A stretch of DNA of 64,000 bases from assembly GCF_004022705.2 (NCBI RefSeq), contig NZ_RZOY02000008.1, positions 288,774 to 352,773 of the forward strand, read 5' to 3'. Under the pieces are notes generated by a model. The model worked only from the letters and a program-made list of their open reading frames with translations, was not told the DNA's origin and did no database searches. Source of the stretch: Mesorhizobium sp. M2D.F.Ca.ET.226.01.1.1. Its GTDB lineage: Bacteria; Pseudomonadota; Alphaproteobacteria; Rhizobiales; Rhizobiaceae. The translations under genes and the position numbers were made by a program. Positions 1-8,201 of the stretch are shown in pieces; the stretch's first letter is position 1, and each line of letters begins with the position of its first letter.

Positions 1-1
1 C

Positions 2-388
2 TATGCCGGGCTGATCGAAGTTTTCCGCGACAGCGACACCGGGCGGCTGTCGATGATCCCGCTCGGCGACTTAAAGAAGCTTTTTCCGCTCAAGGCCGGC
101 GCCAAGAGCAAGACCGTTTTCGTGCGGCTGTCGTCGAAGAAGCCACCGAAGGGCACCGAGACGCTGGCGCTCGCCGTCAAGGGCAAGGACAGCTACAAGC
201 TCGGCGACTGCAAATACAATGTGCTGGTGGTCAGCGAAACGATCACCGGAGATTCCGGCAATGTGATCGACAGCTTCACCGCGCTCTATTCGCCGGACCT
301 GCAGGCGGTGCTGGCGCGTCGCTATGACGAAGGGACGAGCGCGCAGAGCGAGGTGGGGTTCGAGACGATCAAGCCGCTGAAGGAGTAG
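2..388 (+). CDS. hypothetical protein, 3' part only
   Basis: The reading frame is open from the window edge to a TAG at 386-388, so the 5' end lies outside the window and at least 128 C-terminal residues are present. An internal ATG at 53 is probably not the start, because the frame reads through it with a normal protein-like sequence. The protein is Lys-rich and mixed alpha/beta (for example LGDCKYNVLVVSETITG), with no membrane segment and no motif I recognise. I assign no function. The next gene is convergent, on the minus strand. Confidence 0.6.
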   Translation, partial: YAGLIEVFRDSDTGRLSMIPLGDLKKLFPLKAGAKSKTVFVRLSSKKPPKGTETLALAVKGKDSYKLGDCKYNVLVVSETITGDSGNVIDSFTALYSPDLQAVLARRYDEGTSAQSEVGFETIKPLKE

Positions 389-450
389 TGGCGGCGGCGC
401 TTGGGTTTCAAGCGAAGGCGATCCTTTCCACTGCTCTATCCGGCTAGCTC

Positions 451-1095
451 CTATCGCAGCAACACCCTGCGGCGTCGCCTCACGGTCGATCCACCGGACG
501 ACAGCTGGAGGCTCTCCAATTCCTTCAAGCACTCCCGCAAGAACCCGGCATCCTGCGATGTCTTGGCCATCGACATGGCGCCGGAATAGGCGGCGACGGC
601 AAGCGCCGCGAAGCGATCGGGATCGGTGCCGCCCTCCCCGCCATTCGTCTGGTCAGCCCGCACCTTGTCGGCAATGGCCTGTCGCCAACCGGCGAAGATG
701 TTGGCCAGCGCCAGCCGAAACTCGTCATCGGCCAGCGACAATTCATGCGCCAGGTTATTGAGCGGACAGCCGCGCACATAGCCCTGCTCTTCGAGCTCCG
801 CCGCCACCGCCTCGAACACGGCGCGCACACCTTCGCGGGCCGAGGATGCCGCCAGCACCGGCTCGATCCAGGTTTCCCGGACCGCGGCCGCCACTCGCTC
901 CTCGATTACCGCCAGCGCCAGCGCCTTCTTGGTCGGGAAATGATGATGCAGCGCGCCGCCGGTGACACCCGCCGCCGCCATCAGATCGCCAAGGCTCGAG
1001 GCGTGATAGCCGCGCGCCTGGAAAAAGTCTTCGGCCACGTCGAGCACGCGGCGGCGCATGCCTTCCGGGTCGTTGGTGCGCTTTTTGCGAGCCAT
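451..1095 (-). CDS. TetR/AcrR family transcriptional regulator
   Basis: This 214-residue protein begins MARKKRTND at the CAT at 1093-1095. The frame stays open further upstream, but that stretch is a palindromic repeat, so the longer start is rejected. The N-terminal helix-turn-helix is clear: a DLMAAAGVTGGALHHHFPTKKAL core at about residues 30-53 is the usual TetR pattern, with a variable ligand-binding C-terminal domain. It is transcribed away from a NIPSNAP gene. The gap between them holds two matching inverted repeats over a promoter-like TTGACA, so it probably represses that gene and perhaps itself. The ligand is unknown. The C-terminus is unusually Arg-rich (RRRRRVLLR). Confidence 0.88.
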   Translation of the reverse strand: MARKKRTNDPEGMRRRVLDVAEDFFQARGYHASSLGDLMAAAGVTGGALHHHFPTKKALALAVIEERVAAAVRETWIEPVLAASSAREGVRAVFEAVAAELEEQGYVRGCPLNNLAHELSLADDEFRLALANIFAGWRQAIADKVRADQTNGGEGGTDPDRFAALAVAAYSGAMSMAKTSQDAGFLRECLKELESLQLSSGGSTVRRRRRVLLR

Positions 1096-1102
1096 ACGCG
1101 AT

Positions 1103-1251
1103 CTCCCCTTCTCCCCTTGTGGGAGAAGGTGTCGCCGAAGGCGACGGATGAGGGGTGCTCCAGCTTGGCATCGACGGCACTCCTGCCAACACCCCTCATC
1201 CGTCTCGGCGCCGCGCGCCGATCCACCTTCTCCCACAGGGGGAGAAGGGAA
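1103..1251. repeat. palindromic intergenic repeat, family A (paired copies)
   Basis: Two inverted copies of the same unit face each other. The left copy reads CTTCTCCCCTTGTGGGAGAAG and continues to a GATGAGGGGTG block; the right copy begins ACCCCTCATCCG and ends in the complementary CACCTTCTCCCACAGGGGGAGAAG. The same paired architecture recurs at 57753-57917, and a single relative lies at 59200-59253. It is a host-type dispersed repeat able to form large hairpins. Here it lies immediately upstream of the TetR start codon. Confidence 0.8.
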
Positions 1252-1264
1252 AGAAAATAGCAGA

Positions 1265-1317
1265 TTGACAAAACAGGACAACCGGTCTGTTTTATAAACA
1301 GGACAATCACCCTGTTT
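1265..1317. promoter_or_regulatory. probable promoter with two TetR operator-like inverted repeats
   Basis: A perfect TTGACA (1265-1270) is followed by two 18-bp inverted repeats with the same arms: ACAG...CTGT at 1273-1290 and ACAGG...CCTGT at 1298-1315, centred 25 bp apart. A T/A-rich -10 candidate (TTTTAT) lies between them near 1290. The sites sit between the divergent TetR and NIPSNAP genes, the expected position for an operator that blocks RNA polymerase. The binding protein is inferred from position only. Confidence 0.6.
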
Positions 1318-1330
1318 TGAGATTCCTGCC

Positions 1331-2101
1331 ATGAACCGACCTTCCCGCCTTGCCTCGCCCGTGGTCGAGCTGCGGCAATACACGCTGAAGCCGGGGCAGC
1401 GCGAAACGCTGATCGCGCTCTTCGACCGCGAGTTCGTCGAGACCCAGGAAGCGACGGGCATGACCGTCATCGGCCAGTTCCGCGACGTCGACCGTCCCGA
1501 CATGTTCGTCTGGCTGCGCGGCTTCGAGGACATGGAGACGCGAAAGGACGCGCTGAGCGCCTTCTATGGCGGCCCGGTGTGGGCCGCGCACCGGGATGCC
1601 GCCAATGCGACGATGATCGATTCCGACGATGTGCTGCTTCTGAAGCCGGCGTGGCCGGGTGCGGGTTTCGACCTGTCGGGATTGAAGCGGCCGACGGCGG
1701 CCGAGGCCGAAATGAGCGATCGCAGCCAATTGCCCGGTTTTGTTGAAATTTCGATTCATCATTTGCGACCGGGCGCTGAAGCGGGCTTTGCCGAGCTATT
1801 TCGAACAGAGGCGGTTCCGCAGCTTGCGGCGAAAGGCGCCCGCCTGCTGGGAGCATTCGTGACGGAGAGCGCCGAAAACACCTTCCCGCGCCTGCCAGTG
1901 CGGACAGGCGAGAACGTCTTCGTGTCCGCCGCCGGCTTCGACAATGAGAATAGCCATGCTTTCAGCCGGGCACCGCTTGGCGTCTCGCCTGCCCTGCAGG
2001 CCTTCCAGCGATCTGCGGAACAGAGCCTGGCGCGGCCGACAGAAGTGCTGCGGCTCTCGCCGACCGCGCGTTCGTTGCTCGGCACATCAGCGATTGCTTA
2101 A
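1331..2101 (+). CDS. NIPSNAP family protein
   Basis: This 256-residue protein opens with the NIPSNAP-type VVELRQYTLKPGQRETL pattern (about residues 11-27). It continues with a ferredoxin-like alpha/beta barrel unit containing GQFRDVDRPDMFVWLRGF. A second related unit starts near residue 136 (FVEISIHHLRPGAEAGF), so the protein looks like a tandem two-domain form, about twice the usual single-domain length. NIPSNAP/DUF1330-like proteins are dimeric alpha+beta barrels whose substrates are mostly unknown. It is divergent from a TetR gene and downstream of two operator-like repeats, which suggests inducible expression. No enzymatic residue can be named. Confidence 0.8.
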   Translation: MNRPSRLASPVVELRQYTLKPGQRETLIALFDREFVETQEATGMTVIGQFRDVDRPDMFVWLRGFEDMETRKDALSAFYGGPVWAAHRDAANATMIDSDDVLLLKPAWPGAGFDLSGLKRPTAAEAEMSDRSQLPGFVEISIHHLRPGAEAGFAELFRTEAVPQLAAKGARLLGAFVTESAENTFPRLPVRTGENVFVSAAGFDNENSHAFSRAPLGVSPALQAFQRSAEQSLARPTEVLRLSPTARSLLGTSAIA

Positions 2102-2113
2102 TCGACAAGGCCT

Positions 2114-2395
2114 ATGATGCCGCCATCCAACTGGATGCCGCTCATGCCGCAATGGTTCACCGCAACGCTCTTCGGCCTTCTGGCACTGGCAGCGGTCTGG
2201 GGCATATACAGATCGCTGTCCTCCGGCGTGGCCTATGACGACATCTATCGTTTCGAGATCGACAGCAACCCGCTGGGCTTTGCCTTCGCCATCGCCAGCC
2301 GGGTCCTGATCGTCGCCTTCGCGATAGCGATGATCCTGCATGCGTTAGGCTTCATCGGAAACCCGGTGTCGACGCTGCGCTCTATGTTCGGCTGA
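2114..2395 (+). CDS. small two-helix membrane protein, hypothetical
   Basis: This 93-residue protein starts 12 bases after the NIPSNAP stop, so it is probably co-transcribed with it. Two hydrophobic segments are visible: about residues 15-33 (FTATLFGLLALAAVWGIY) and 62-82 (ASRVLIVAFAIAMILHALGF), separated by a charged stretch (DDIYRFEIDSN). There are several close start codons (MMPPSNWMPLMPQ), so the start is uncertain by a few residues. I do not recognise the family. The gene ends 2 bp before the convergent hydrolase. Confidence 0.55.
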   Translation: MMPPSNWMPLMPQWFTATLFGLLALAAVWGIYRSLSSGVAYDDIYRFEIDSNPLGFAFAIASRVLIVAFAIAMILHALGFIGNPVSTLRSMFG

Positions 2396-2397
2396 GT

Positions 2398-3228
2398 TCA
2401 GCCTCCACCGAAGGTCCGGCCGATTGTCTCGGCAACAAAGGCCGGGTCTTCCCAATGCGGGTTGTGGCCGCAATCCTGCGCCCACACCAGTCGAGACCCG
2501 GCCAGAGCCTTGGCCAGTGCCTGCTGGTGCGCTTCGCCGAAAAGCGGATCGCGGCCGCCTGCGATGATCAGCGTCGGTACCCGCGCGGCGCGGGCCGCGT
2601 CAGTCAGATCGGTGCCGCGGACTTCTTCTAGAATGGCGCGCCACCGCGCTGCGGGAATCGCGGAGGCGTCCTGCGCGAGAGCGTCGAGAAAAGCCCGCGG
2701 TACGCCCGGTCCGCAGGCATGCCACCAGTCATAGAACGGATCGGACGGCGAGATCGGATCGCGCAATGCGGCTACACCGCCGATCAGCGGGTGATCCGAT
2801 GCGAAATCAGGCTTTAGCGCGCTCGCCATGATCACCAGCCCGCCGATCAATTCCGGATGCCGTGCGGCAAGCATGATCGACACCATGCCGCCCAGCGAGT
2901 GCCCGACGACCACCGGCCGATCGAGCCGCAGGCGCCGGATCAGCCTGGCCATGTCGTCGGCGAAATCGGCGACGCCGCAGCCCTCGCCCGTCTGCGAGGC
3001 GCCGTGGCCGCGCAGATCCGGCATGATCAGCCGGCGCCCGGAAAGGTGGGGCGCCAGCAGCGAAAAACTGCGGCTGGTGTCGGTGAAGCCATGCACCAAG
3101 AGCAACGGCGGCTCCGAACCGGCGTTCTCGACATAGGCAAGGTCGAGACCGCCGACATCGACGATCCGCTTGCGGCCGGCCCAGGCGGCCTGCTCGGCCT
3201 CCTGGTCCGGAAGGTCCAATACCACCAC
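2398..3228 (-). CDS. alpha/beta hydrolase
   Basis: This is a complete alpha/beta-hydrolase of about 276 residues. The oxyanion-hole strand LLLVHGFTD lies near residue 45, the nucleophile elbow VVGHSLGGM holds the catalytic Ser, GRDP carries the acid, and CGHNPHWEDP supplies the C-terminal His. The start is taken as a GTG at 3226-3228, just after the TGA of the upstream binding-protein gene (3231-3233), because the longer frame would overlap that gene. The Shine-Dalgarno is weak, so a nearby TTG at 3219 is possible. It follows the choline/betaine binding protein in the same direction. The substrate is unknown. Confidence 0.85.
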   Translation of the reverse strand: MVVLDLPDQEAEQAAWAGRKRIVDVGGLDLAYVENAGSEPPLLLVHGFTDTSRSFSLLAPHLSGRRLIMPDLRGHGASQTGEGCGVADFADDMARLIRRLRLDRPVVVGHSLGGMVSIMLAARHPELIGGLVIMASALKPDFASDHPLIGGVAALRDPISPSDPFYDWWHACGPGVPRAFLDALAQDASAIPAARWRAILEEVRGTDLTDAARAARVPTLIIAGGRDPLFGEAHQQALAKALAGSRLVWAQDCGHNPHWEDPAFVAETIGRTFGGG

Positions 3229-3230
3229 GC

Positions 3231-4169
3231 TCAGAGCCCGAGCTTTTCCTTGACCGCGGCGAGGCCGGGCTTGCCGTCGAAGGTGGTGACGCCGGCCAGC
3301 CACGCATCGAGGCGATCCTTGTGCAAGGTGATCGCCTTAAGCGCCCCGTCCTCCGGTTTCATGCCGTCATTGATGAGGTAGCCCATGCCGACATTTTCCA
3401 TGTCGATGTCGAAGGCCAGATTCTTCAAGAACTGCGCAACGTTCGGGCATTCCTGAAGAAAACCCTTGCGCACCTGCGTCGTGACGGTGGCGGCGCCGAA
3501 ATTCGGGCCGAAGAATTTGTCGCCGCCGGTCAGGTACTTGAAGTCGTACATGGTGTTCATCGGATGCGGCGCCCAGCCCTGGAACACGATGAACTGCTTC
3601 TCCTTGATCTCGTAGCCGACCTCCGAAAGCATACCGGCCTCGCTCGACTCCACCACCTGCCAACCATTGAGGCCGAACTGCGGATCGGCGATGGCGTCCA
3701 TCATCAACTGGTTCGAGCCGGGCTCGATGCCGTACATCTTCTTGCCGAACTTGTCGGCGAATTTGTGCAAATCCGACAGGTCCTTGACGCCGGCGTCCCA
3801 GACATAGGTCGGCACGGCGAAAGTGTACTTGGCGCCGACCAAATTGACCCGCACATTCTCGATCGTGCCGTCTTTCTTGTAAGGCTCATAATAGGTGACC
3901 ATCGCCGGATCCCAATAGCCGAGGAATAGGTCGAGGTCTTTGTTCTTCATGCCCTCGTATATGACGTTGATGCCGAGCACCTCGCTCTGCGGCTCGTAGC
4001 CCAGCGCCTGCAGCAGGACCTTGGCCACGCCCGTGGTGAAGGCCAGATCATTCCAGCCAGGCTCCGCCATGCGCACCGCCCTGCAGCTTTCGGCTTCAGC
4101 AGCCCACGCCCCCTGGGAAGCCATCATCAGAGCCGCGAAACAGACGCCATTCGCAAGCATGCGCAACAT
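3231..4169 (-). CDS. glycine betaine/choline ABC transporter substrate-binding protein
   Basis: This 312-residue periplasmic protein is of the OpuAC/ChoX class (PF04069-like). A signal peptide covers about residues 1-24 (MLRMLANGVCFAALMMASQGAWA). The mature part has class features such as CRAVRMAEPGWNDLAFTTGVAK, FLGYWDPAM and the aromatic-rich FQGWAPHPMN that lines the quaternary-amine pocket. The start at 4169 is chosen because GAGGAG lies 6 bases upstream; the ATG at 4184 overlaps that Shine-Dalgarno. No permease or ATPase gene is adjacent, so it is probably an orphan binding protein. It is divergent from a BetI-like repressor, consistent with choline control. Confidence 0.86.
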   Translation of the reverse strand: MLRMLANGVCFAALMMASQGAWAAEAESCRAVRMAEPGWNDLAFTTGVAKVLLQALGYEPQSEVLGINVIYEGMKNKDLDLFLGYWDPAMVTYYEPYKKDGTIENVRVNLVGAKYTFAVPTYVWDAGVKDLSDLHKFADKFGKKMYGIEPGSNQLMMDAIADPQFGLNGWQVVESSEAGMLSEVGYEIKEKQFIVFQGWAPHPMNTMYDFKYLTGGDKFFGPNFGAATVTTQVRKGFLQECPNVAQFLKNLAFDIDMENVGMGYLINDGMKPEDGALKAITLHKDRLDAWLAGVTTFDGKPGLAAVKEKLGL

Positions 4170-4208
4170 TCCGGTTCTCCTCATATCGATCAGTTTGATA
4201 TCGATCTT

Positions 4209-4222
4209 TGACCAATTGGTCA
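4209..4222. promoter_or_regulatory. 14-bp perfect palindrome, likely BetI-like operator
   Basis: TGACCAATTGGTCA is perfectly self-complementary and lies between the divergent binding-protein and TetR/BetI-like genes. A related half-site (ACCGGTCAATG) follows at about 4235-4245. BetI family repressors bind such short AT-centred palindromes near their own promoters. Assignment to this regulator is inferred from position. Confidence 0.5.
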
Positions 4223-4301
4223 TGCTATTGTCCCACCGGTCAATGATTGATCTGGGCGGACGAAAATGTCAACATGGATTCGCCATGCAAGGATCAGTCC
4301 G

Positions 4302-4916
4302 GTGAAGCTCACGCGCCTCAGCGACATACGCCGCAAGGAGTTGCGGCAGGCGGCGTTTGCCGTTCTGGAGCGCGAAGGCATCGCCGGCGCGACGCTGGAA
4401 AAGGTCGCGGCCCAGGCCGGCGCCTCGAAGGGCATTGTGCTGCATTATTTCCGCAACAAGCAGGAGCTGTTCGAGCACGCCATGCGCGAAGCCAACGCCG
4501 TGCTCTGTCACGCGGTGGTAGCCCGGCTTCAGCGGGCGCGGACGCCGATGGAACGGCTGGACGCGGTGATCGAGGGCAATTTCGAGGAGCACCTGTTCCT
4601 GGCGCCGCTCTGCCATGCCTGGCTGTCGCTCTGCGCCGAGGTGCCGCGCGACGAGAAGCTGGCGCGCATCCAGAAGGTCATCCATGCGCGCATGCGCTCG
4701 AATCTTCTGTCCGGCCTGCGCGGCCTCGCCTCGCCGGAACTGGCCGAGGAGATCGTGCTCGGCGTCACCGCGCTGATCGATGGGCTGTGGCTGAGGCTTG
4801 GCCTGCAGCCGGGCAGCGTCAGCCGCGAGCAGGCGGTGCGGCAGGTCAAGGATTATGTCGCATGTCGGCTTGCCCTGCGCCAGCCTGCCCCTGCCGAACT
4901 TGTCTCGGGCCGATAA
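4302..4916 (+). CDS. betI: TetR family repressor, BetI-like (choline sensing)
   Basis: This is a roughly 204-residue TetR protein whose whole length resembles BetI. The N-terminal KLTRLSDIRRKELRQAAF aligns with the BetI start. The helix-turn-helix is VAAQAGASKGIVLHYFRNKQ, and the C-terminal domain carries VIEGNFEE, HAWLSLCAEV, RSNLLSGLRG and ALIDGLWLRLGL, all typical of BetI. I choose the GTG at 4302, with AAGGA 8 bases upstream, because it matches the family N-terminus; an ATG at 4266 in frame would add 12 residues. It is divergent from the betaine/choline binding protein and followed by an SDR. The usual betAB genes are not present next to it. Confidence 0.78.
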   Translation: MKLTRLSDIRRKELRQAAFAVLEREGIAGATLEKVAAQAGASKGIVLHYFRNKQELFEHAMREANAVLCHAVVARLQRARTPMERLDAVIEGNFEEHLFLAPLCHAWLSLCAEVPRDEKLARIQKVIHARMRSNLLSGLRGLASPELAEEIVLGVTALIDGLWLRLGLQPGSVSREQAVRQVKDYVACRLALRQPAPAELVSGR

Positions 4917-5000
4917 AGTTCATACCGAGCGATAGGTCCTCGGCTTGACCCCTCGCGCCCTTCAGTGCCGCATTGCCGCTCCATTGCAGGGAGCATGGCG

Positions 5001-5777
5001 ATGCGACTTCATGGCAAATGGGCGCTGGTCACAGGCGGGTCGGACGGCATCGGCCTGGCGATTTCGCTAGCCTTCGCCCGCGAGGGCGCGGATCTCTTGA
5101 TCGTCGGGCGCGATGCGGGCAAGCTGGAAGCGGCGCGCGACACGATAGCCCGGCAAGGGAAAGGCAACGCCGCGATCGAAACGCTGTCGGCCGATCTCGC
5201 TACGGACGCCGGCATCGGTGCCGTCGCCGGCCATGTCGGGCGATCCGGCCGGCCGCTCGACATCCTCGTCAACAATGCGGGTGTCGCCTATCTGGCGCCG
5301 TTCGAGACGGTGAGCGCCGAGCAGTTCCAGAATTCCTTCGCGCTCAACGTGACGGCGGTGTTCTTCCTCACCCAGCAGCTTTTGCCGCATCTGAGCGCCG
5401 GCGCCTCGGTCATCAACATCTCGTCCTACTTCGCCCACAAGATGATCCCCAAGCGGCCGTCGAGCCTTTATTCGCTGTCCAAGGGCGCGCTGAACTCGCT
5501 GACCAAATCGCTCGCCTTCGAGCTCGGCCCGCGCGGCATCCGCGTCAACGCCATCGCGCCGGGCACCATCGACACCGCCATGCGGCGCAAAACGATCCTC
5601 AACCTGCCGGCCGAAGCGCAGGCCGAGCTCAAGGCCTATGTCGAGCGCAGCTATCCGCTCGGCCGCATCGGCCGCCCTTCGGATGTCGCCGGCATGGCGG
5701 TCCATCTCGCCAGCGACGAGGCCGCCTGGACCAGCGGCGGCATCTTTGCGGTGGATGGCGGCTATACAGCAGGGTGA
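5001..5777 (+). CDS. SDR family NAD(P)-dependent oxidoreductase
   Basis: This 258-residue classical short-chain dehydrogenase has the Rossmann motif TGGSDGIG near residue 14, NNAG near residue 90, the catalytic Ser in INISS, and YSLSKG supplying the YxxxK pair. It ends with the usual FAVDGGYTAG. AGGGAG is spaced 7 bases before the ATG at 5001; ATGs at 4995 and 4965 are in frame but less well placed. It is downstream of the BetI-like gene on the same strand, and may belong to the same regulon. The substrate cannot be told from sequence. Confidence 0.88.
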   Translation: MRLHGKWALVTGGSDGIGLAISLAFAREGADLLIVGRDAGKLEAARDTIARQGKGNAAIETLSADLATDAGIGAVAGHVGRSGRPLDILVNNAGVAYLAPFETVSAEQFQNSFALNVTAVFFLTQQLLPHLSAGASVINISSYFAHKMIPKRPSSLYSLSKGALNSLTKSLAFELGPRGIRVNAIAPGTIDTAMRRKTILNLPAEAQAELKAYVERSYPLGRIGRPSDVAGMAVHLASDEAAWTSGGIFAVDGGYTAG

Positions 5778-5783
5778 TTAGCT

Positions 5784-5967
5784 GATCTCCCCCCTTGTGG
5801 GGGAGATGGCCGGCAGGCCAGAGGGGGGCGCTGTCCCGCCAGCGTTTCAGCCCATTGAGCACTTCCTGTTGGTGCGCGGGGGAGTTTGCATAGAGTCAGA
5901 CGCCGTGATCCTTCGCGTCCCCCTCTGCCCTGCCGGGCATCTCCCCTACAAGGGGGGAGATTGGCGT
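5784..5967. repeat. palindromic intergenic repeat, family B (paired copies)
   Basis: The left copy TGATCTCCCCCCTTGTGGGG runs to GGCCAGAGGGGGGCGCTG. The right, inverted copy starts CCCCCTCTGCCCTGCCGGGC and ends CAAGGGGGGAGAT. The same unit recurs at 14143-14298 and 55580-55735, with partial copies at 52388-52421 and 63811-63829. Each pair occupies the gap between two genes and could form a long stem. Confidence 0.8.
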
Positions 5968-6069
5968 TGCCTTCAACCGATTTGCATCTTCCCCGCCCGC
6001 AATCTCCGCTTGATGCCGTTTGTGCAACGCGATACGCCCTTGCCCAAATCGACAGACCGGAGATTTGCC

Positions 6070-7467
6070 GTGAGCGCTGAAAAGACCAGAACCGAAACCG
6101 ATACGTTCGGTCCCATCGAGGTGGCGGCCGACCGTTATTGGGGCGCGCAGGCGCAGCGTTCGCTGGGCAATTTCAAGATCGGCTGGGAAAAGCAGCCGGC
6201 CTCGATCGTGCGCGCGCTTGGCATCGTCAAGCGCGCCGCGGCCGAGGTGAACATGGAGATGAAGCGGCTCGATCCGGCGATCGGCAAGGCGATTGTCGAG
6301 GCCGCGCAGGAAGTCATCGACGGCAAGCTCGACGCGCATTTTCCGCTGGTGGTGTGGCAGACGGGCTCGGGCACGCAGTCCAACATGAACGCCAACGAGG
6401 TGATCTCCAACCGGGCGATCGAGATGCTCGGCGGCGTCATGGGCTCGAAGAAGCCGGTGCACCCGAACGACCACGTCAATATGAGCCAGTCGTCGAACGA
6501 CACCTATCCGACGGCCATGCATATCGCCTGCGCCGAGCGGGTCGTGCATCATCTGATTCCGGCGCTGCACCATCTGCACAAGGCGCTCGACGCCAAGGCG
6601 CGGGCCTTCAACCACATCATCAAGATCGGCCGCACGCACACGCAGGACGCCACGCCGCTGACCCTCGGCCAGGAATTCTCCGGCTATGCCGCGCAGGTCG
6701 TCTCGTCGATCAAGCGCATCCAGCAGACATTGCCCGGTTTGCAGGAGCTGGCGCAGGGCGGCACCGCCGTCGGCACCGGGCTCAACGCGCCGGTAGGCTT
6801 CGCGGAGAAAGTCGCCGACCGCATCGCTTCGATTACCGGCATTGCCTTCGTCACCGCGCCGAACAAGTTCGAGGCGCTCGCGGCGCATGATTCCATGGTG
6901 TTCTCGCATGGCGCCATCAACGCGGCCGCCGCGGCGCTGTTCAAGATCGCCAACGACATCCGCCTGCTCGGCTCCGGCCCGCGTTCGGGTCTTGGCGAGC
7001 TGTCGCTGCCGGAGAACGAGCCGGGGTCCTCGATCATGCCTGGCAAGGTCAACCCGACCCAGTGCGAGGCGCTGACTCAGGTCTGCGTGCAGGTGTTCGG
7101 CAACAATGCCGCGCTCACCTTCGCCGGCAGCCAGGGCCATTTCGAGCTCAATGTCTACAACCCTCTGATGGCCTACAACTTCCTGCAGTCGGTTCAGCTG
7201 CTGGCCGACGCTTCCGTGTCCTTCACCGACAATTGCGTGGTCGGCATCGAGGCGCGGGAAGACAACATCAAGGCCGCGCTGGAGCGCTCGCTGATGCTGG
7301 TGACGGCGCTGGCGCCGACCATCGGCTACGACAACGCCGCCAAGATCGCCAAGACCGCGCACAAGAACGGCACGACCTTGCGCGAGGAAGCGCTCGCCAC
7401 CGGACTGGTCAGCGAAGCCGATTACGACCGGCTGGTGCGCCCAGAGGACATGACTCATCCGGGGTAG
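6070..7467 (+). CDS. fumC: class II fumarate hydratase
   Basis: This 465-residue enzyme interconverts fumarate and (S)-malate in the TCA cycle; class II enzymes are iron-independent cytosolic tetramers. The superfamily signature GSSIMPGKVNPTQCE lies near residue 319, and further conserved segments are GSGTQSNMNANEV, NDHVNMSQSSNDTYPTA and GRTHTQDATPLTLGQEFSGY. Length fits the family (about 465). The start is a GTG at 6070 preceded by CGGAGA; the frame is open to 5797, but that part crosses the palindromic repeat. A short 7-bp hairpin follows the stop at 7501-7520 without a clear T tract. Confidence 0.95.
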   Translation: MSAEKTRTETDTFGPIEVAADRYWGAQAQRSLGNFKIGWEKQPASIVRALGIVKRAAAEVNMEMKRLDPAIGKAIVEAAQEVIDGKLDAHFPLVVWQTGSGTQSNMNANEVISNRAIEMLGGVMGSKKPVHPNDHVNMSQSSNDTYPTAMHIACAERVVHHLIPALHHLHKALDAKARAFNHIIKIGRTHTQDATPLTLGQEFSGYAAQVVSSIKRIQQTLPGLQELAQGGTAVGTGLNAPVGFAEKVADRIASITGIAFVTAPNKFEALAAHDSMVFSHGAINAAAAALFKIANDIRLLGSGPRSGLGELSLPENEPGSSIMPGKVNPTQCEALTQVCVQVFGNNAALTFAGSQGHFELNVYNPLMAYNFLQSVQLLADASVSFTDNCVVGIEAREDNIKAALERSLMLVTALAPTIGYDNAAKIAKTAHKNGTTLREEALATGLVSEADYDRLVRPEDMTHPG

Positions 7468-7667
7468 AGGGCCCGTCAAATCACAGCTCAAAGTTTTGCG
7501 GCGGGAGAATTTGCTCCCGCAGCCGATTCCCGCGACATGAATTTCGCGTTAGCTACAAAAGGTTAGAACATTAGATCTGTGAACAATGTGTTGTCATATA
7601 GGCGTCTTTTGGTGAACAGTCCGCATCGTCTATCTGATTGGGCATTCAACCCATTCGGAGAACCGCC

Positions 7668-8090
7668 ATGTCCATCAACTCTTCCGTCGCCGGCAACGGC
7701 GCCAAGTCCAACAGCTCCACCACGATCCTGCTCGGCCGCATCCTGCTGGCCGTGATCTTCCTGCTTTCCGGCTTCGGCAAGCTTACCGCCATTTCGGGCA
7801 CCGCCGCCTATTTCGGCGCGCTTGGCCTGCCGGTCCCGACCGTGACCGCCATTGTCGTCGGCCTGATCGAACTGCTCGGCGGCCTCGCCATCCTCGTCGG
7901 CTTCCAGACCCGGATCGCCGCCTGGGTGCTCGCCATCTTCACGATCGCCACCGGTCTCGTCGCTCACACCGGCTGGGCCGATCAGATGCAGATGATCCAG
8001 TTCCTCAAGAACCTCGCCATCACCGGCGGCTTCATCCTGCTCGCCTCTTCGGGCGCCGGCGCCTATTCGATCGACGCCAAGCGCGGCTGA
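7668..8090 (+). CDS. DoxX family membrane protein
   Basis: This 140-residue protein has four hydrophobic segments. TTILLGRILLAVIFLLSGFGKL, AYFGALGLPVPTV and ELLGGLAILVGFQTRIAAW are characteristic of the DoxX/DoxD family of small inner-membrane proteins. GGAGAA precedes the ATG at 7668. A second DoxX paralogue follows at 8202 after a strong terminator, so the two appear to be separately transcribed duplicates sharing the LGLPxPT and ILxGFQTRI motifs. The molecular role is not established; some relatives are linked to respiratory or thiosulfate oxidoreductases. Confidence 0.87.
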   Translation: MSINSSVAGNGAKSNSSTTILLGRILLAVIFLLSGFGKLTAISGTAAYFGALGLPVPTVTAIVVGLIELLGGLAILVGFQTRIAAWVLAIFTIATGLVAHTGWADQMQMIQFLKNLAITGGFILLASSGAGAYSIDAKRG

Positions 8091-8117
8091 GCGTTTACCT
8101 TCCAAGCTTGAGCCAAA

Positions 8118-8150
8118 AGCGGCGCGGAATTTTCCGCGCCGCTTTTTCGT
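8118..8150 (+). terminator. Rho-independent terminator
   Basis: A perfect 11-bp stem AGCGGCGCGGA / TCCGCGCCGCT (8118-8128 and 8133-8143) with a 4-base loop is followed by TTTTTCGTTTTT. It lies 28 bases after the first DoxX stop and separates it from the second DoxX gene. Confidence 0.9.
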
Positions 8151-8201
8151 TTTTCCACCTACAGGCGTAGACTGGTTCGGCAGACGGCAAGGGAGGTGGC
8201 C

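Noticed and set aside
5896..7491. 531-codon open frame antisense to fumC
   Set aside because: It exactly shadows fumC in a G+C-rich gene and reads as Arg/Gly/His/Asp-rich low-quality protein. The plus-strand fumarase signature is unequivocal.
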